Shown: piece after piece, positions 6,347-15,989 of the stretch | Numbering within the stretch: the stretch's first letter is position 1 | How the letters are laid out: each line of letters starts with the position of its first letter | From: Bacteroidaceae bacterium | GTDB lineage: Bacteria; Bacteroidota; Bacteroidia; Bacteroidales; Bacteroidaceae | NCBI GenBank assembly: GCA_017651315.1 | Contig: JAGCDE010000003.1 | Coordinates: 1-52,131 of the forward strand | Length of the DNA stretch: 52,131 bases | Direction: 5' to 3' | Position numbers and translations under genes: made by a program | Notes under the pieces: model-generated | What the model saw: the letters and a program-made list of their open reading frames with translations, nothing else | Databases searched by the model: none | Told to the model about the DNA's origin: nothing

Positions 6347-8545
6347 TTATTTCAGGTTCTCGTCAAAGAAGCGGAGGATGCGGGTAAATAGGTGCTTGCG
6401 GTGGGAGTAGCCGGTGATGCTGTGCTCCTTGCCGGGATAGACCTGCATATCGAAATCCACTCCTGCGTTTATCAGAGCTTCGATATAGGAGGCTGTGTTG
6501 CTGAAGAAGACATTGTCATCGTCCAGGCCGTGGACAATGAGCAGCTTGCCGTGAAGCTTTCCAATCCGTTCAATGGCCGATGCCTCGCGATAGCCGTCGG
6601 GATTCTCCTTGGGCTGTTGCATGAAACGTTCGGTATAGGGGGCATCGTAGTAGCGCCAGTCGGTTACGGGAGCTACAGCAACGCCGCATCTGAACACGGG
6701 AGAGCCCTCGCTCATGGACATGAGTGTATTGTAACCGCCATAGCTCCACCCCCAGATGGCAATGCGGTCGGAATCTATGTAGGGAAGGGAGCCCAGATAC
6801 TTGGCTGCAGCCACCTGATCCTGACTTTCCAATACGCCTAAACGCTTGTAAGTCTGTTTTTTGAAATCGGCTCCGCGTCGTCCTGTGCCACGTCCGTCAA
6901 CCACCGCTACAGCATATCCCATCTTAGTGAGAAGCGCTTCGAACACCCCACCTGGGTAAAATCCGGCTCCCCATTCGCAGATTGCTTCGTTGGATCCGGG
7001 GCCACTGTACTGGTAAAGGATGAGAGGACAAGGGGTGTTTGAACCCGATGGTCTCACCATCCAGCCGTAAAGAGTCGTTCCGTCAACAGTCGTGAATGAG
7101 AACTGCTCCTTTTTCGGGAAATCCAGTGCCTTGACAGCGCCGGCAAGGGATGCATTGTCCTCAAGAGTCTTGAGAGTCTTCCCGCCCGCGTCCATAAGGG
7201 TGATGCGGGGTGGGGTCTCCATGTCGGACCACGAGTTCAGGAAATACTTGCAGCCGTTGCTGAACCTGGCATGACTGGTGCCTTTTTCCTGAGTCAGTCT
7301 TGTCTTCTTGCCCTTGCCGTCAATTTTCCAGACTGCGCAGTCATAAATACCGGTCTCATTGCTCTCGTAAAAGACTGTGCCTGTCTTGGAATCATATCCA
7401 TGCAGGGCAAGAACCTCGTAGTTACCCTCGGTGATACGGCGCTGCAGTCTTCCGCTAAGGTCATACAGGTAGAGGTGCCGGTGTCCGTCACGTTCGCTCT
7501 GCATGATGAAACGGTCGCCGAAGAACTGTGCGTCCATATAGACGAACTCATCGATATAGGTGCTCTCTTCCTCACGCAGAATCATGTTGCAGATTGTAGA
7601 GCGGGGATTGGCGGAATAGATCTCCAGCTTGTTCTGACGGCGGTTCAGAGTAAAAATGAACAGGTTGTTGTCCTTGTTCTCCACGAACTTGATGCGCGGT
7701 ATGTAATCTGTGCTGTCAAGTTTCAGATCCATGTCGCGAATCACGGAACTGCTTATGTCGAATGAATGAACCGATACCTTGGAGTTTGCGGCTCCTGCGG
7801 TAGGATATTGCTGCGGACGGTATTCCAGCAGTTTTTGGGAATAGGCGCTATTATCGGACGATGTCAGGAAGAAGGGCAGGCTGTAGCTTTCCACATCTGA
7901 TTCGTCAAAGCGTATCCATGCTATCATGCGGCTGTCTGCACTGAAATCAAACGCCCGAGTGAATCCGAACTCCTCCTCGTAGGCCCAGTCGGGGATTCCG
8001 TTACGAATCTTGCCGGGCAATCCGTCCTTCGTGACCTTTACTTCAGCATTGTTGAATAACAGCTTGACCAGAAATATGTTATTGTCGCGAACAAAAGCTA
8101 TGTTATGTCCATCGGGGGAGAATGCCGGAACCTGTTGTGGTCCCCCTTGAGATAGAGGTTCTATCCTGTTGTTGCGGATATTGAATATATAGTATTCCGC
8201 TGTGAACGACCGACGGAAAATCTTTTGGGAATTGGTCTGGAGCAGGATTATATCCTCAGTCGGTGAGAGTATGAAACCTTCGAAGCGGTCCGGATGCTCT
8301 CCTTTGGCTTCTTGAAGATTGAGTATCGTATCCACAACGGCACCGGTCTTGAATGACCGTTTCAATATCAGATTGGCTCCGGAACCGGTAAGATAGTGTT
8401 CTCCGTCGGCAAGGGGTGTGGCGGCTATGGAGCCTCTTGCGGAAAATTCTCCTCCAATTATCCTGTCTATGGTAAGCACTTTTTCCTGAGCTGTTAGGTT
8501 CAGGGCTGTTACAAATGTAATCAGTACTAAGGATAACTTTTTCAT
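6347..8545 (-). CDS. Prolyl oligopeptidase-family (S9) dipeptidyl peptidase IV
   Basis: About 732 residues from the ATG at 8545 (MKKLSLVLITFVTALNLTAQ signal peptide), which I prefer to a TTG nine bases upstream. It has an N-terminal beta-propeller of DPP-IV type, including the conserved PDWAYEEEFG block that holds the Glu pair binding the substrate amino terminus. A C-terminal alpha/beta hydrolase domain follows with the triad Ser about 601 in GWSYGGY, Asp about 676 in HGLDDDNV and His about 708 in GKEHSI. It should remove X-Pro or X-Ala dipeptides in the periplasm. It is the last gene of the lpxD operon, 18 bp after the Sua5-like gene. Confidence 0.93.
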   Translation of the reverse strand: MKKLSLVLITFVTALNLTAQEKVLTIDRIIGGEFSARGSIAATPLADGEHYLTGSGANLILKRSFKTGAVVDTILNLQEAKGEHPDRFEGFILSPTEDIILLQTNSQKIFRRSFTAEYYIFNIRNNRIEPLSQGGPQQVPAFSPDGHNIAFVRDNNIFLVKLLFNNAEVKVTKDGLPGKIRNGIPDWAYEEEFGFTRAFDFSADSRMIAWIRFDESDVESYSLPFFLTSSDNSAYSQKLLEYRPQQYPTAGAANSKVSVHSFDISSSVIRDMDLKLDSTDYIPRIKFVENKDNNLFIFTLNRRQNKLEIYSANPRSTICNMILREEESTYIDEFVYMDAQFFGDRFIMQSERDGHRHLYLYDLSGRLQRRITEGNYEVLALHGYDSKTGTVFYESNETGIYDCAVWKIDGKGKKTRLTQEKGTSHARFSNGCKYFLNSWSDMETPPRITLMDAGGKTLKTLEDNASLAGAVKALDFPKKEQFSFTTVDGTTLYGWMVRPSGSNTPCPLILYQYSGPGSNEAICEWGAGFYPGGVFEALLTKMGYAVAVVDGRGTGRRGADFKKQTYKRLGVLESQDQVAAAKYLGSLPYIDSDRIAIWGWSYGGYNTLMSMSEGSPVFRCGVAVAPVTDWRYYDAPYTERFMQQPKENPDGYREASAIERIGKLHGKLLIVHGLDDDNVFFSNTASYIEALINAGVDFDMQVYPGKEHSITGYSHRKHLFTRILRFFDENLK

Positions 8546-8563
8546 ATTATGCAATTTAAATAG

Positions 8564-9175
8564 TTATTCATCAAGTGTTCCTTTACCTTGACGGAGTATT
8601 TCATGTTCACCGTTCACGCAATAGACAACCGTGGAGTATTCGAAACCTCCGGCTCCTCCGTTGATTATCAGGTCAACATCATCGCCTAACCGCTCGTCTA
8701 TCAGTTCCGGGTCGGTCAGATAGCCTATGTCATCGGATTCGTCGTAGGGAACGGTCGTGGAGAGCAGGGGAGCTCCCAGCTGGCGGCAGATTTCACGTGT
8801 GATGTCATTGTCCGGCACGCGGATTCCCACCTCCTTCCGGTTGCTGAAAATCTTAGGCAGACGGTTTCCTGCCTTCAGCACGAAAGTGAACGGGCCGGGC
8901 AGGTTGCGTTTCATTGTCTTGAAGGTTGCATTGTCTATCTGTACATACTGGCTTATGTCACTCAGGTCATAGCAGACGATGGAGAAACGGTGTTTCTGAG
9001 GGTTCATGCCCTTGATCTTGCAGATACGCTCGATGGGACGCTCCTTGAGGGCGTGACACCCCAAAGCGTAGGCGGTATCAGTCGGGAACACTATTACTCC
9101 TCCTCCGTTCAGAATGTCCAGCACGCGGTCCAGGTCGCGCTGGCTGGTATTCTTTTCATACAGTCTTATCAGCAT
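8564..9175 (-). CDS. Sua5/YciO/YrdC-family protein
   Basis: A 203-residue single-domain protein of the YrdC fold. Typical blocks are GGGVIVFPTDTAYALGCHA (nucleotide/threonine-binding loop with the conserved PTDTxYxLG), KIKGMNPQKHRFSIVC (KxR-type lysine region), LPGPFTFVLKA, and RVPDNDITREICRQLGAPLLSTTVP. Sua5/TsaC make threonylcarbamoyl-AMP for the t6A37 modification of tRNA. The short form and the KGMNPQKHR variant resemble the YciO branch, whose role in t6A is debated. It overlaps miaA by 20 bp, and MiaA also modifies position 37, a suggestive pairing. Confidence 0.85.
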   Translation of the reverse strand: MLIRLYEKNTSQRDLDRVLDILNGGGVIVFPTDTAYALGCHALKERPIERICKIKGMNPQKHRFSIVCYDLSDISQYVQIDNATFKTMKRNLPGPFTFVLKAGNRLPKIFSNRKEVGIRVPDNDITREICRQLGAPLLSTTVPYDESDDIGYLTDPELIDERLGDDVDLIINGGAGGFEYSTVVYCVNGEHEILRQGKGTLDE

Positions 9176-10091
9176 TGCTCATCTCCTTTATATAATCTAT
9201 TATAGCCTGGGTGTCATCGGGGTTAAACCAGCGTGTTGCGGTGTCCCTTCTGAACCATGTCATCTGTTTGCGGGAATATATCCTTGTGTCCTGTTTTATC
9301 CTGCTGATGGCCGTTTCCAGTGTCCATGGGTTTCCCTGAGGGTCCGTCTCGCCGGCCATCCAGCTGAACAGCTCCTTGTAACCGACTGTGTTCAGCGAGT
9401 TGAGGTGTCTCTTGGGATAGAGTCTGCGTGCATCCTCTACCAGGCCAGCCTCAATCATGCGGTCCACCCGGAGGTCAATTCTGCTGTATAGCTCCTCTCG
9501 CGGGCGGGTAAGTCCTATCCTTATAATATTGAACGGCCGCTCGGCTCTCTTTCCGGTACGGAAGCTGGAGTAGGGACGTCCGGTCATGTAACATATCTCC
9601 AGGGCATGCAGGACCCGCTTAGGGTTTCTGATGTCCACCTGTTTCCAATAGACGGGATCCAGCAGCTTCAGCTCTCTTGTCATGCTTTCAAGTCCTTCGT
9701 TACGGTAGCGCTGGAGTACCTGGCTCCTGATATCCTCAGTTACGGTGGGAATCATGTCGATGCCGTAACAGAGAGCGTCGATATACATCATGGAACCGCC
9801 GGTTACAATCAGTGTGTCGTGGCTACGGAACAGTTCACCGATAAGCTCCAGGGCCTGTTCCTCATACATTGCTGCACTGTAATAGTCTTCCAGCTGGAGG
9901 TTTCCTACAAAATAGTGCTTCACTCTCTCCCTCTCCTCACGGGTAGGGGCGGCTGTTCCCAGTTCAATGCCCTCATACATCTGTTTTGAGTCCGCCGATA
10001 TTATCGGAGAACCGAAAAGACCGGCCAGAGTAAGACAGAGCTGTGTCTTTCCCACGCCGGTAGGCCCGAGTATGACGGCAAGGCTCTTCAC
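9156..10091 (-). CDS. miaA: tRNA dimethylallyltransferase MiaA
   Basis: A 311-residue MiaA: P-loop GPTGVGKT near residues 9-16, ISADSKQMYEGIELGTAAPT (the DSxQxY substrate block), the HYFVGNLQLEDYYSAAMY region, TGGSMMYIDALCYGID, and NPKRVLHALEI. It transfers a dimethylallyl group to N6 of A37 in tRNAs reading UNN codons. The start codon abuts the stop of the preceding acidic protein gene, and the gene's end overlaps the Sua5-like gene, so it is translationally coupled within the lipid A operon. Confidence 0.96.
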   Translation of the reverse strand: MKSLAVILGPTGVGKTQLCLTLAGLFGSPIISADSKQMYEGIELGTAAPTREERERVKHYFVGNLQLEDYYSAAMYEEQALELIGELFRSHDTLIVTGGSMMYIDALCYGIDMIPTVTEDIRSQVLQRYRNEGLESMTRELKLLDPVYWKQVDIRNPKRVLHALEICYMTGRPYSSFRTGKRAERPFNIIRIGLTRPREELYSRIDLRVDRMIEAGLVEDARRLYPKRHLNSLNTVGYKELFSWMAGETDPQGNPWTLETAISRIKQDTRIYSRKQMTWFRRDTATRWFNPDDTQAIIDYIKEMSNADKTV

Positions 10092-10658
10092 TCAATAAAG
10101 GTCGTCAATGGAATCAAGACTGACATCTCCTCCGGTATCACCGCCCATGTCGAAACCTTCCTGGTCAAGTTCGCTGTCATCGAACCCTTCATCCCCGTAG
10201 AAGTTCTCGCCGGTGTCCAGTACGGTTGATGTCTTGGCAAGTTCGTCAAAGTCGATGGTCTGCCTGGGAGGATTACCCCCTTTTTTTGTGCAGACTGCCT
10301 TGTCAAGGCTCCGTCCGGTTATTATCTCCTTGAGCTCGATGAAGAAACAGCGCTCGGTAAGCGGGTCGAATACGTATATCAGACGCTGGTGCTCGTCCTC
10401 GATAAGCTCATCGAGTGAAGTGTCGGCCATGACCCAGTTGTCAACCTCCGAACTTGTGTTCATCTCTTCACGGGTTATCTCTTCACGCTTCTCCCAGTTG
10501 TCCTTGCAGATGAAGAATGAGGTGATCTGGTCATCGGGATAACCGACCGAAGCCAGAATGGCATTGCTCAGTTCAAGAAAAGATGCGGAGGAGTTGATCT
10601 GGATTTCGCGGTAGAAGTCATCAACCTCATCGGATACGAAAACGAATCTGTATATCAT
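10092..10658 (-). CDS. Acidic PRiA4b ORF-3-like protein
   Basis: A 188-residue cytosolic protein. The N-terminal 125 residues look like the plasmid pRiA4b ORF-3-like fold (MIYRFVFVSDEVDDFYREIQI... FLELSNAILASVGY... SFFICKDNWEKREEI... LIYVFDPLTERCFFIELKEI). The last 60 residues are a disordered, very acidic, Gly/Asp-rich tail (DDSELDQEGFDMGGDTGGD). It is a conserved neighbour of lpxA and miaA in Bacteroidota. Its function is unknown; co-transcription with lipid A genes does not by itself imply a role in lipid A synthesis. Confidence 0.8.
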   Translation of the reverse strand: MIYRFVFVSDEVDDFYREIQINSSASFLELSNAILASVGYPDDQITSFFICKDNWEKREEITREEMNTSSEVDNWVMADTSLDELIEDEHQRLIYVFDPLTERCFFIELKEIITGRSLDKAVCTKKGGNPPRQTIDFDELAKTSTVLDTGENFYGDEGFDDSELDQEGFDMGGDTGGDVSLDSIDDLY

Positions 10659-10676
10659 AATTCAGGTGTTTGTTTG

Positions 10677-11453
10677 TCATCTGTCGCGAATGATTCCGCG
10701 CTCTGATGATGAAATGAAATCTATAATGTACTTGACTTCGGGAACCTCGGCGGCAGGACTCTCCCTGAGTGCTGACAAGGCCTGCGAAACGTTCATTCCG
10801 TTACCGTACAGTGTGCGGTATGCGTTGTGTATGGCCTCGATGGTCTCCGGTGTAAAGCTTTCGCGGCGCAGACGGATCAGGTTTATTCCCATATATGTGG
10901 GCGGAGTGCGTCCGGTCATCACGAAAGGCGGGATGTCCTGGCTGACACCGCTTCCTCCCTGTATCATGACATATCCGCCGATATGGCAGAACTGATGTAT
11001 CAGGACACCTGCACTGATGGTTGCATGGTCATCGACCACCACTTCCCCGCCAAGCTTGCTGCTGTTTCCTATTATGCAGCGGTTGCCGACCACGCAGTCG
11101 TGGGCGACATGCATGCTTTCCATAAGCAGGTTGTTGCTGCCTACAACCGTCTTTCCTTTTGATGCGGTTCCACGGTTGATAGTCACATTCTCGCGGATGC
11201 GGTTGTTGTCACCTATCTCGGCTGTGCTCTCCTCGCCCACGAACTTGAGGTCCTGGGGAATACCGCCGATCACAGCCCCCGGATGTATCGTGTTGCCGTT
11301 CCCGATGCGTGAACCGTACATCACGCTTACATGGGGCATAAGTATGTTGTTGTCACCTATTACCACATTCCTGTCTATGTAACAGAAGGGACCTATCTCG
11401 GTGTTTTCCCCGATCTTGGCTGAGGGGTCAACGTAGGCTAACGGACTTATCAT
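10677..11453 (-). CDS. lpxA: UDP-N-acetylglucosamine acyltransferase LpxA
   Basis: A 258-residue left-handed beta-helix protein with hexapeptide repeats over residues 1-190 and a helical C-terminus. The catalytic His is in MHVAHDC (His118, equivalent to His125 of E. coli LpxA). NRGT at 93-96 and IGGIPQDLKF at 62-71 are LpxA signatures. It transfers a 3-hydroxyacyl chain from ACP to UDP-GlcNAc, the first step of lipid A synthesis. It starts 2 bp after the lpxC-fabZ stop. Confidence 0.96.
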   Translation of the reverse strand: MISPLAYVDPSAKIGENTEIGPFCYIDRNVVIGDNNILMPHVSVMYGSRIGNGNTIHPGAVIGGIPQDLKFVGEESTAEIGDNNRIRENVTINRGTASKGKTVVGSNNLLMESMHVAHDCVVGNRCIIGNSSKLGGEVVVDDHATISAGVLIHQFCHIGGYVMIQGGSGVSQDIPPFVMTGRTPPTYMGINLIRLRRESFTPETIEAIHNAYRTLYGNGMNVSQALSALRESPAAEVPEVKYIIDFISSSERGIIRDR

Positions 11454-11455
11454 AT

Positions 11456-12841
11456 TCAGTTCTTCTTGATGATTTGTACCATAAATTCAGATTCTGCCAC
11501 GAGTTTTTCCGCCACGAAGGTGTAGCCCTTGAGCGCAAGCATCCCGTGGCGGACGGGAGCCGTCCTGACTACCCGCATGAGCAAGGTGTCACCCGGAACA
11601 ACGGCATGGCGGAACCTGGTGTTGTCTATCTTGGCGAACAGGGCTTCATATTCTGCCGGATTCTCGGCATACTGCATGGCAAGCATACCTCCGAGCTGGG
11701 CCATTGCCTCTATGATAAGAACTCCGGGCATAATGGGGTGTTCAGGGAAATGACCGGTGAAGAAGATCTCCCCGTTGGTGACGTTCTTCACACCTTCAGC
11801 ATAGAGGTCGGTGAGCGTAATGACCTTGTCGATGAGGAGCATGGGAAAGCGGTGGGGCATTATGGCAAGTATCTGCTCGTGGTTCAGGACAGGAGGGACC
11901 GACGGATTGTATGCCGGTGCCTGCACATCGTTCAGCTTGATGTTCTTGCGCAGTATGCGGGCGAACTTGTTGTTGATGGTATGGCCGGGCCGGGTGGCTA
12001 TGATGCGGCCCTTGATGGGTTTTCCCACCAGTGCCAGGTCGCCGATTATGTCAAGCAGCTTGTGACGGGCAGGCTCGTTGTCCCACTGCAGGGGCTTGTG
12101 CATGATATAGCCCAGTTTGGTGGCATCCATTTTGGGCACTCCCATGATATCGCATATCTTGTCATAACGCTCCTGGGGCATCTCGCGCTCGTATATGACA
12201 ATAGCGTTGTCCAGGTCGCCTCCCTTGATGAGTCCCACACCAAGAAGCGGCTCTATCTCACGCACGAAAACGAATGTGCGGCTCTTGGCTATCTCGGCGG
12301 GGAAATCCTTCATGTCATCAAGCGATGCATACTGGTTGTTGAGAATCTTGGAGTCATAGGAGATGAGGACGTTTACGCTGAACTCGTTGTCGGGAAGCAG
12401 GATGATGGAGGATCCCGTGGTCTCGTCCTTGACCTCTATCTTGTTCTTCACCACATAGAAGTCTTTGAGGGCATCCAGCTCACGGATTCCGACGCGCTGT
12501 ATGTTTTCCACATATTCCATGGCGCTGCCGTCCAGAATAGGGAATTCAGGACCGTTCACCTCAATGTGGCAGTTGTCTATTCCTGCCGCGTAAAGGGCGG
12601 CCAGGGCATGCTCCACTGTGCTGACTTTGGTATTGCCCTTGAAGAGCACCGTTCCGCGCTGGGTCTCCCTCACGTTTTCGGCGAAAGCCTCTATTACAGG
12701 CTGGCTGTCAAGGTCAATCCTTTGTATCTTGTATCCGTAGTCGGCTGGTGCCGGCTTGAATGTCACTTTTAGGTCAAGACCTGTGTGAAGGCCCTTTCCA
12801 CTTAATGAGAAGCTATCTTTTAAAGTCTTCTGTTTGTACAT
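11456..12841 (-). CDS. lpxC/fabZ: Bifunctional LpxC deacetylase / FabZ dehydratase
   Basis: A 461-residue fusion. Residues 1-305 are LpxC, the zinc UDP-3-O-acyl-GlcNAc deacetylase: STVEHAL with Glu77 and ligand His78, ligands His260 and Asp264 in ARHKLLDIIGD, and His287 in RPGHTINN. Residues about 315-461 are FabZ, the 3-hydroxyacyl-ACP dehydratase: catalytic His364 in GHFPEHPIMPG and Glu378 in IEAMAQ. The fusion is characteristic of Bacteroidota. It joins enzymes that compete for 3-hydroxyacyl-ACP, so one polypeptide sets the balance between lipid A and fatty acid synthesis. It sits 6 bp after lpxD. Confidence 0.97.
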   Translation of the reverse strand: MYKQKTLKDSFSLSGKGLHTGLDLKVTFKPAPADYGYKIQRIDLDSQPVIEAFAENVRETQRGTVLFKGNTKVSTVEHALAALYAAGIDNCHIEVNGPEFPILDGSAMEYVENIQRVGIRELDALKDFYVVKNKIEVKDETTGSSIILLPDNEFSVNVLISYDSKILNNQYASLDDMKDFPAEIAKSRTFVFVREIEPLLGVGLIKGGDLDNAIVIYEREMPQERYDKICDIMGVPKMDATKLGYIMHKPLQWDNEPARHKLLDIIGDLALVGKPIKGRIIATRPGHTINNKFARILRKNIKLNDVQAPAYNPSVPPVLNHEQILAIMPHRFPMLLIDKVITLTDLYAEGVKNVTNGEIFFTGHFPEHPIMPGVLIIEAMAQLGGMLAMQYAENPAEYEALFAKIDNTRFRHAVVPGDTLLMRVVRTAPVRHGMLALKGYTFVAEKLVAESEFMVQIIKKN

Positions 12842-12847
12842 CTTGAG

Positions 12848-13891
12848 TTATTTTTCCTGAAGTTTTGCTTTTAGTTCATCGACCTCCTTGCGCAAAGCAT
12901 CAATCTCCTTGTTCATGTCAGGAAGCTTGCGGAAGATTACCGATGAACGCATGAAAGACTTGTAGTCAAAGGCAGGATATCCCATTATGGTCTGTCCGTC
13001 CTTTATGTTGCCAAGGATGCCTGACTGGGCTCCTATGTTCACATGGTCTCCGAGTGAAATGTGTCCTGAGATGCCGGTCTGCCCGCCCACCATACACCAT
13101 GAGCCTACCTTGCTTGAGCCGGCTATTCCAGTCTGGGCTGACATGACCGTATTCTCACCTATCTCCACATTGTGTGCCACCTGGATAAGATTGTCAAGCT
13201 TTACACCCTTGTGAATGACGGTGCGGCCCATGGTGGAACGGTCAATGCAGGTGTTCGCGCCAATCTCTACATCGTCCTCCAGTTCGACAATACCTATCTG
13301 CGGAATCTTGTCGTAACCGTCGGATGTCGGAGCGAACCCGAATCCGTCGGCACCTATCACGCTGCCTGCGTGCAGGATGCAACGGCTGCCGATCCTGCAC
13401 CCGTAGTAGATGGTGACATGGGGATAAAGGATGCAGCCGTCACCGATGTGGGCGCCTTCACCTACTGTCACATGGGGATATATCTGTGTATTGTCACCGA
13501 CCGTTGCACCATCCTCAATTACCGCAAAGGGCCCGATATAGACGTTCCGGCCGACAGTGGCCTTGTCCGATACCGATGCGAGCGGGCTGATTCCCGTTCT
13601 CCCGGGTTTCATGGACGCATAGAGCGACATGAGCCTTGCAAGGCTTTCGTATGCGTTATCGACCCTCACAAGAGTGGCGCTTACGGGTTGTTCGGGCTTG
13701 AAGTCCCTGTTGACCAGCACGACACTGGATTTGGTGGAATATAGAAAATGTGTGTATTTACTGTTTGAAAGAAAAGAGAGCGCACCAGGCTGCCCCTCCT
13801 CAATCTTGGCGAAAGTATTCACGGTCGCGTTCCCGTCACCGTCAACGGTGCCCCCCAGATACTCCGCTATCTGTTTTGCTGTAAATTCCAT
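12848..13891 (-). CDS. lpxD: UDP-3-O-acylglucosamine N-acyltransferase LpxD
   Basis: A 347-residue protein. An N-terminal UDP-binding domain (about 1-100) contains [15 protein letters not shown] hexapeptide-repeat beta-helix follows (about 105-310) with [10 protein letters not shown] and the catalytic His in [17 protein letters not shown]-terminal coiled-coil tail ([19 protein letters not shown]) probably trimerises the protein. It adds the second 3-hydroxyacyl chain in lipid A synthesis. It is the first gene of the seven-gene operon and has a good promoter 22 bp or so upstream. Confidence 0.96.
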   Translation of the reverse strand: MEFTAKQIAEYLGGTVDGDGNATVNTFAKIEEGQPGALSFLSNSKYTHFLYSTKSSVVLVNRDFKPEQPVSATLVRVDNAYESLARLMSLYASMKPGRTGISPLASVSDKATVGRNVYIGPFAVIEDGATVGDNTQIYPHVTVGEGAHIGDGCILYPHVTIYYGCRIGSRCILHAGSVIGADGFGFAPTSDGYDKIPQIGIVELEDDVEIGANTCIDRSTMGRTVIHKGVKLDNLIQVAHNVEIGENTVMSAQTGIAGSSKVGSWCMVGGQTGISGHISLGDHVNIGAQSGILGNIKDGQTIMGYPAFDYKSFMRSSVIFRKLPDMNKEIDALRKEVDELKAKLQEK

Positions 13892-13919
13892 GTATGTAGT
13901 CAGTTTATGTATAGACTTG

Positions 13920-13951
13920 CAAATTTAATAAAATAATGTGAATTCCGGCAA
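13920..13951 (-). promoter_or_regulatory. Promoter of the lpxD operon
   Basis: On the - strand TTG (13951-13949) and TAAATTTG (13927-13920) are about 21 bp apart. The predicted start of transcription near 13913 gives a leader of roughly 22 nt before the lpxD ATG at 13891. Confidence 0.6.
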
Positions 13952-13988
13952 TCCGAGGGTTATTACTTTGGCCTTTTAAGTTGTGCTC

Positions 13989-14029
13989 GACACCGGATGG
14001 CGGCCGACGTCAATGTCAACTCCGGTGTC
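13989..14029 (-). terminator. Hairpin at the end of the pyrF operon
   Basis: GACACCGGA (13989-13997) pairs with TCCGGTGTC (14021-14029), a 9-bp perfect stem with a 23-nt loop, just past the pyrF stop. There is no strong U-run directly after it on the - strand, so it may be a weak terminator or a transcript-end stabiliser. Confidence 0.4.
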
Positions 14030-14035
14030 AGAGTC

Positions 14036-14851
14036 CTAAAGGAAAGACTCCATTTCCCTCTGGATTTCCATAGCCTTGATGCGGGCCACCTCAGCAAACC
14101 TCTCTGTCTGGTCAGCGTAAATGATTGCGCGGCTGCTGTTTACTATCAGACCGCATTGGCTGTTCATGCCGAACCTGCATACATCTGCCAGGGATCCGCC
14201 CTGTGCTCCAATGCCTGGAACGAGCAGGAAGCTGTCCGGTACGGTGCGGCGTATTTCAGTGAGCATCCCGGCGCGTGTGGCACCCACCACATACATCATG
14301 TTGTCAGGGTTACCGCCCCATTCCAGCGACTTGAGCAGTACTTTCTGATAAAGAGGAGTGCCCTGGGCATCCTGCATGTACTGGAAGTCATCGGCACCCT
14401 TGTTGCTGGTGAGCGCAAGAAGGATTACCCAGCGGCCTTCATGTCCTAAGAACGGTGTCACGCTGTCCTGGCCCATGTATGGTGCTACTGTCACGGCATC
14501 GGCGTTCATTTCGTTGAAGAAGCTCCCGGCGTACATCGTTGAGGTGTTGCCTATGTCACCGCGCTTGGCATCGGCTATTATGAACTGGTCAGGATAGCTG
14601 GCGCGTATGTAATCTATGGTCTTGTAGAGCGACTGCAAGCCATTGAGGCCCATGCTTTCGTAGAAGGCCAGATTCGGTTTGTAGGCAATGCAGTAGTCAG
14701 CGGTGGCGTCGATTAAGGCCTTGTTGAAAGCGAAAACCGGATCCTCCTCACTGAGAAGATGCTCCGGCAACTTGCGCAAGTCAGTGTCAAGACCGACACA
14801 CAGGAATGATTTCTTGCGTTGTATGTTTGCATACAGTTCGTTTCTTGTCAT
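14036..14851 (-). CDS. pyrF: Orotidine 5'-phosphate decarboxylase
   Basis: A 271-residue PyrF of the longer subfamily (type 2). [14 protein letters not shown] binds phosphate/UMP, and [11 protein letters not shown] at 94-104 contains the Asp-Lys-Asp catalytic array (D94, K96, D99). [12 protein letters not shown] and [31 protein letters not shown] are other family blocks. It decarboxylates OMP to UMP, the last step of de novo pyrimidine synthesis. It follows prfA by 22 bp and is the last gene of a three-gene unit. Confidence 0.96.
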   Translation of the reverse strand: MTRNELYANIQRKKSFLCVGLDTDLRKLPEHLLSEEDPVFAFNKALIDATADYCIAYKPNLAFYESMGLNGLQSLYKTIDYIRASYPDQFIIADAKRGDIGNTSTMYAGSFFNEMNADAVTVAPYMGQDSVTPFLGHEGRWVILLALTSNKGADDFQYMQDAQGTPLYQKVLLKSLEWGGNPDNMMYVVGATRAGMLTEIRRTVPDSFLLVPGIGAQGGSLADVCRFGMNSQCGLIVNSSRAIIYADQTERFAEVARIKAMEIQREMESFL

Positions 14852-14873
14852 ATCTTAAAATGGTGAAAAATAT

Positions 14874-15989
14874 TTACATTTCAGCTTCTTTCATACGTTC
14901 TGCATTCTCGGCTATTGTGAGCTGGTCTATGCATTCCTGTATGGCTCCGTCCATGAAGCCTGGCAGGTTGTATGAGGTCCAGTTTATGCGATGGTCGGTT
15001 ATGCGTCCCTGCGGATAGTTGTAGGTCCGTATCTTGGCAGAGCGGTCACCTGTGGAGACCATTGTCTTGCGGCGGGCCGCTATGTCATCCACATATTTCT
15101 GATGTTCACGGTCATATATCATGGTGCGCAGGCGGGAGAGCGCACGCTCCTTGTTCTTGGGCTGGTCACGGGTCTCGGTACATTCTATGAGTATCTCCTC
15201 TACCGTTCCGGTGTTAGGATTTTTCCAATTGTAGCGTAACCTCACGCCGGACTCTACCTTGTTGACGTTCTGTCCTCCGGCACCTCCGCTGCGGAATGTG
15301 TCCCATCTGATCTCTCCCTCGTTTATCTCGACCTCGAATGCATCGGCCTCCGGCAGTACGGCAACCGTTGCTGCCGATGTATGGATGCGTCCCTGAGTCT
15401 CGGTTACAGGAACCCTCTGCACGCGGTGAACACCTGATTCATATTTGAGCGTACCATAGACCTTTTCGCCGCTCACAGTGAATATGATCTCCTTGAATCC
15501 ACCTGATGGGCCTTCTGAGCAGGATGATACTGCTGTCTTCCAGCCGCGCGACTCACAATACTTGCTGTACATTCGGAACAGGTCCCCTGCAAAAATCGCA
15601 GCCTCGTCACCTCCCGTACCGCCGCGTATCTCCATTATCACGTCCTTGTCATCCTGCGGGTCGGCAGGGATGAGCATCTGTTTTATCTCCTCTTCAAGCT
15701 GTGTCAGGCGCGCTGTGGCACTGTCAAGCTCCTCACGGGCCATCTGGCGCATCTCCGGGTCGCTCTCAGTCACCATCAGCTCCCGTGCCTCGGTTATGCT
15801 GTCCTGAAGCTTTATGTATTCCTTTCGTGCGGCTACTACAGGTTCCAGGTCCCGGTACTCGCGGTTTAACTTGACAAACCGTTTCATGTCGGCTATCACA
15901 GACGGGTCTGTTATGAGCAGGCTCACCTCCTGGAAACGGGCTTCAAGGCCATCAAGCTTGTCAAGCAGACTAACGTTTGCAGCCATCAT
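14874..15989 (-). CDS. prfA: Peptide chain release factor 1
   Basis: A 371-residue class I release factor. The stop-codon recognition tripeptide is PVT at 194-196 (the PxT form of RF1, which reads UAA and UAG), not the SPF of RF2. The peptidyl-tRNA hydrolysis motif GGQ is at 238-240 in SGGAGGQNVNKVESGVR. The N-terminal region (1-110) is coiled-coil-like. The ATG overlaps the stop of the preceding dehydrogenase gene by 4 bp (ATGA); a second ATG three bases later is equally possible. Confidence 0.97.
   Translation of the reverse strand: MMAANVSLLDKLDGLEARFQEVSLLITDPSVIADMKRFVKLNREYRDLEPVVAARKEYIKLQDSITEARELMVTESDPEMRQMAREELDSATARLTQLEEEIKQMLIPADPQDDKDVIMEIRGGTGGDEAAIFAGDLFRMYSKYCESRGWKTAVSSCSEGPSGGFKEIIFTVSGEKVYGTLKYESGVHRVQRVPVTETQGRIHTSAATVAVLPEADAFEVEINEGEIRWDTFRSGGAGGQNVNKVESGVRLRYNWKNPNTGTVEEILIECTETRDQPKNKERALSRLRTMIYDREHQKYVDDIAARRKTMVSTGDRSAKIRTYNYPQGRITDHRINWTSYNLPGFMDGAIQECIDQLTIAENAERMKEAEM

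Noticed and set aside
11474-12772. A 432-codon open frame on the + strand
   Set aside because: It is fully opposite lpxC-fabZ, has no recognisable domain and arises from the GC-rich codon use of the real gene.
11456-12841. LpxC-FabZ fusion as a novel finding
   Set aside because: This fusion is well known in Bacteroidota, so it is annotated but not reported as new.
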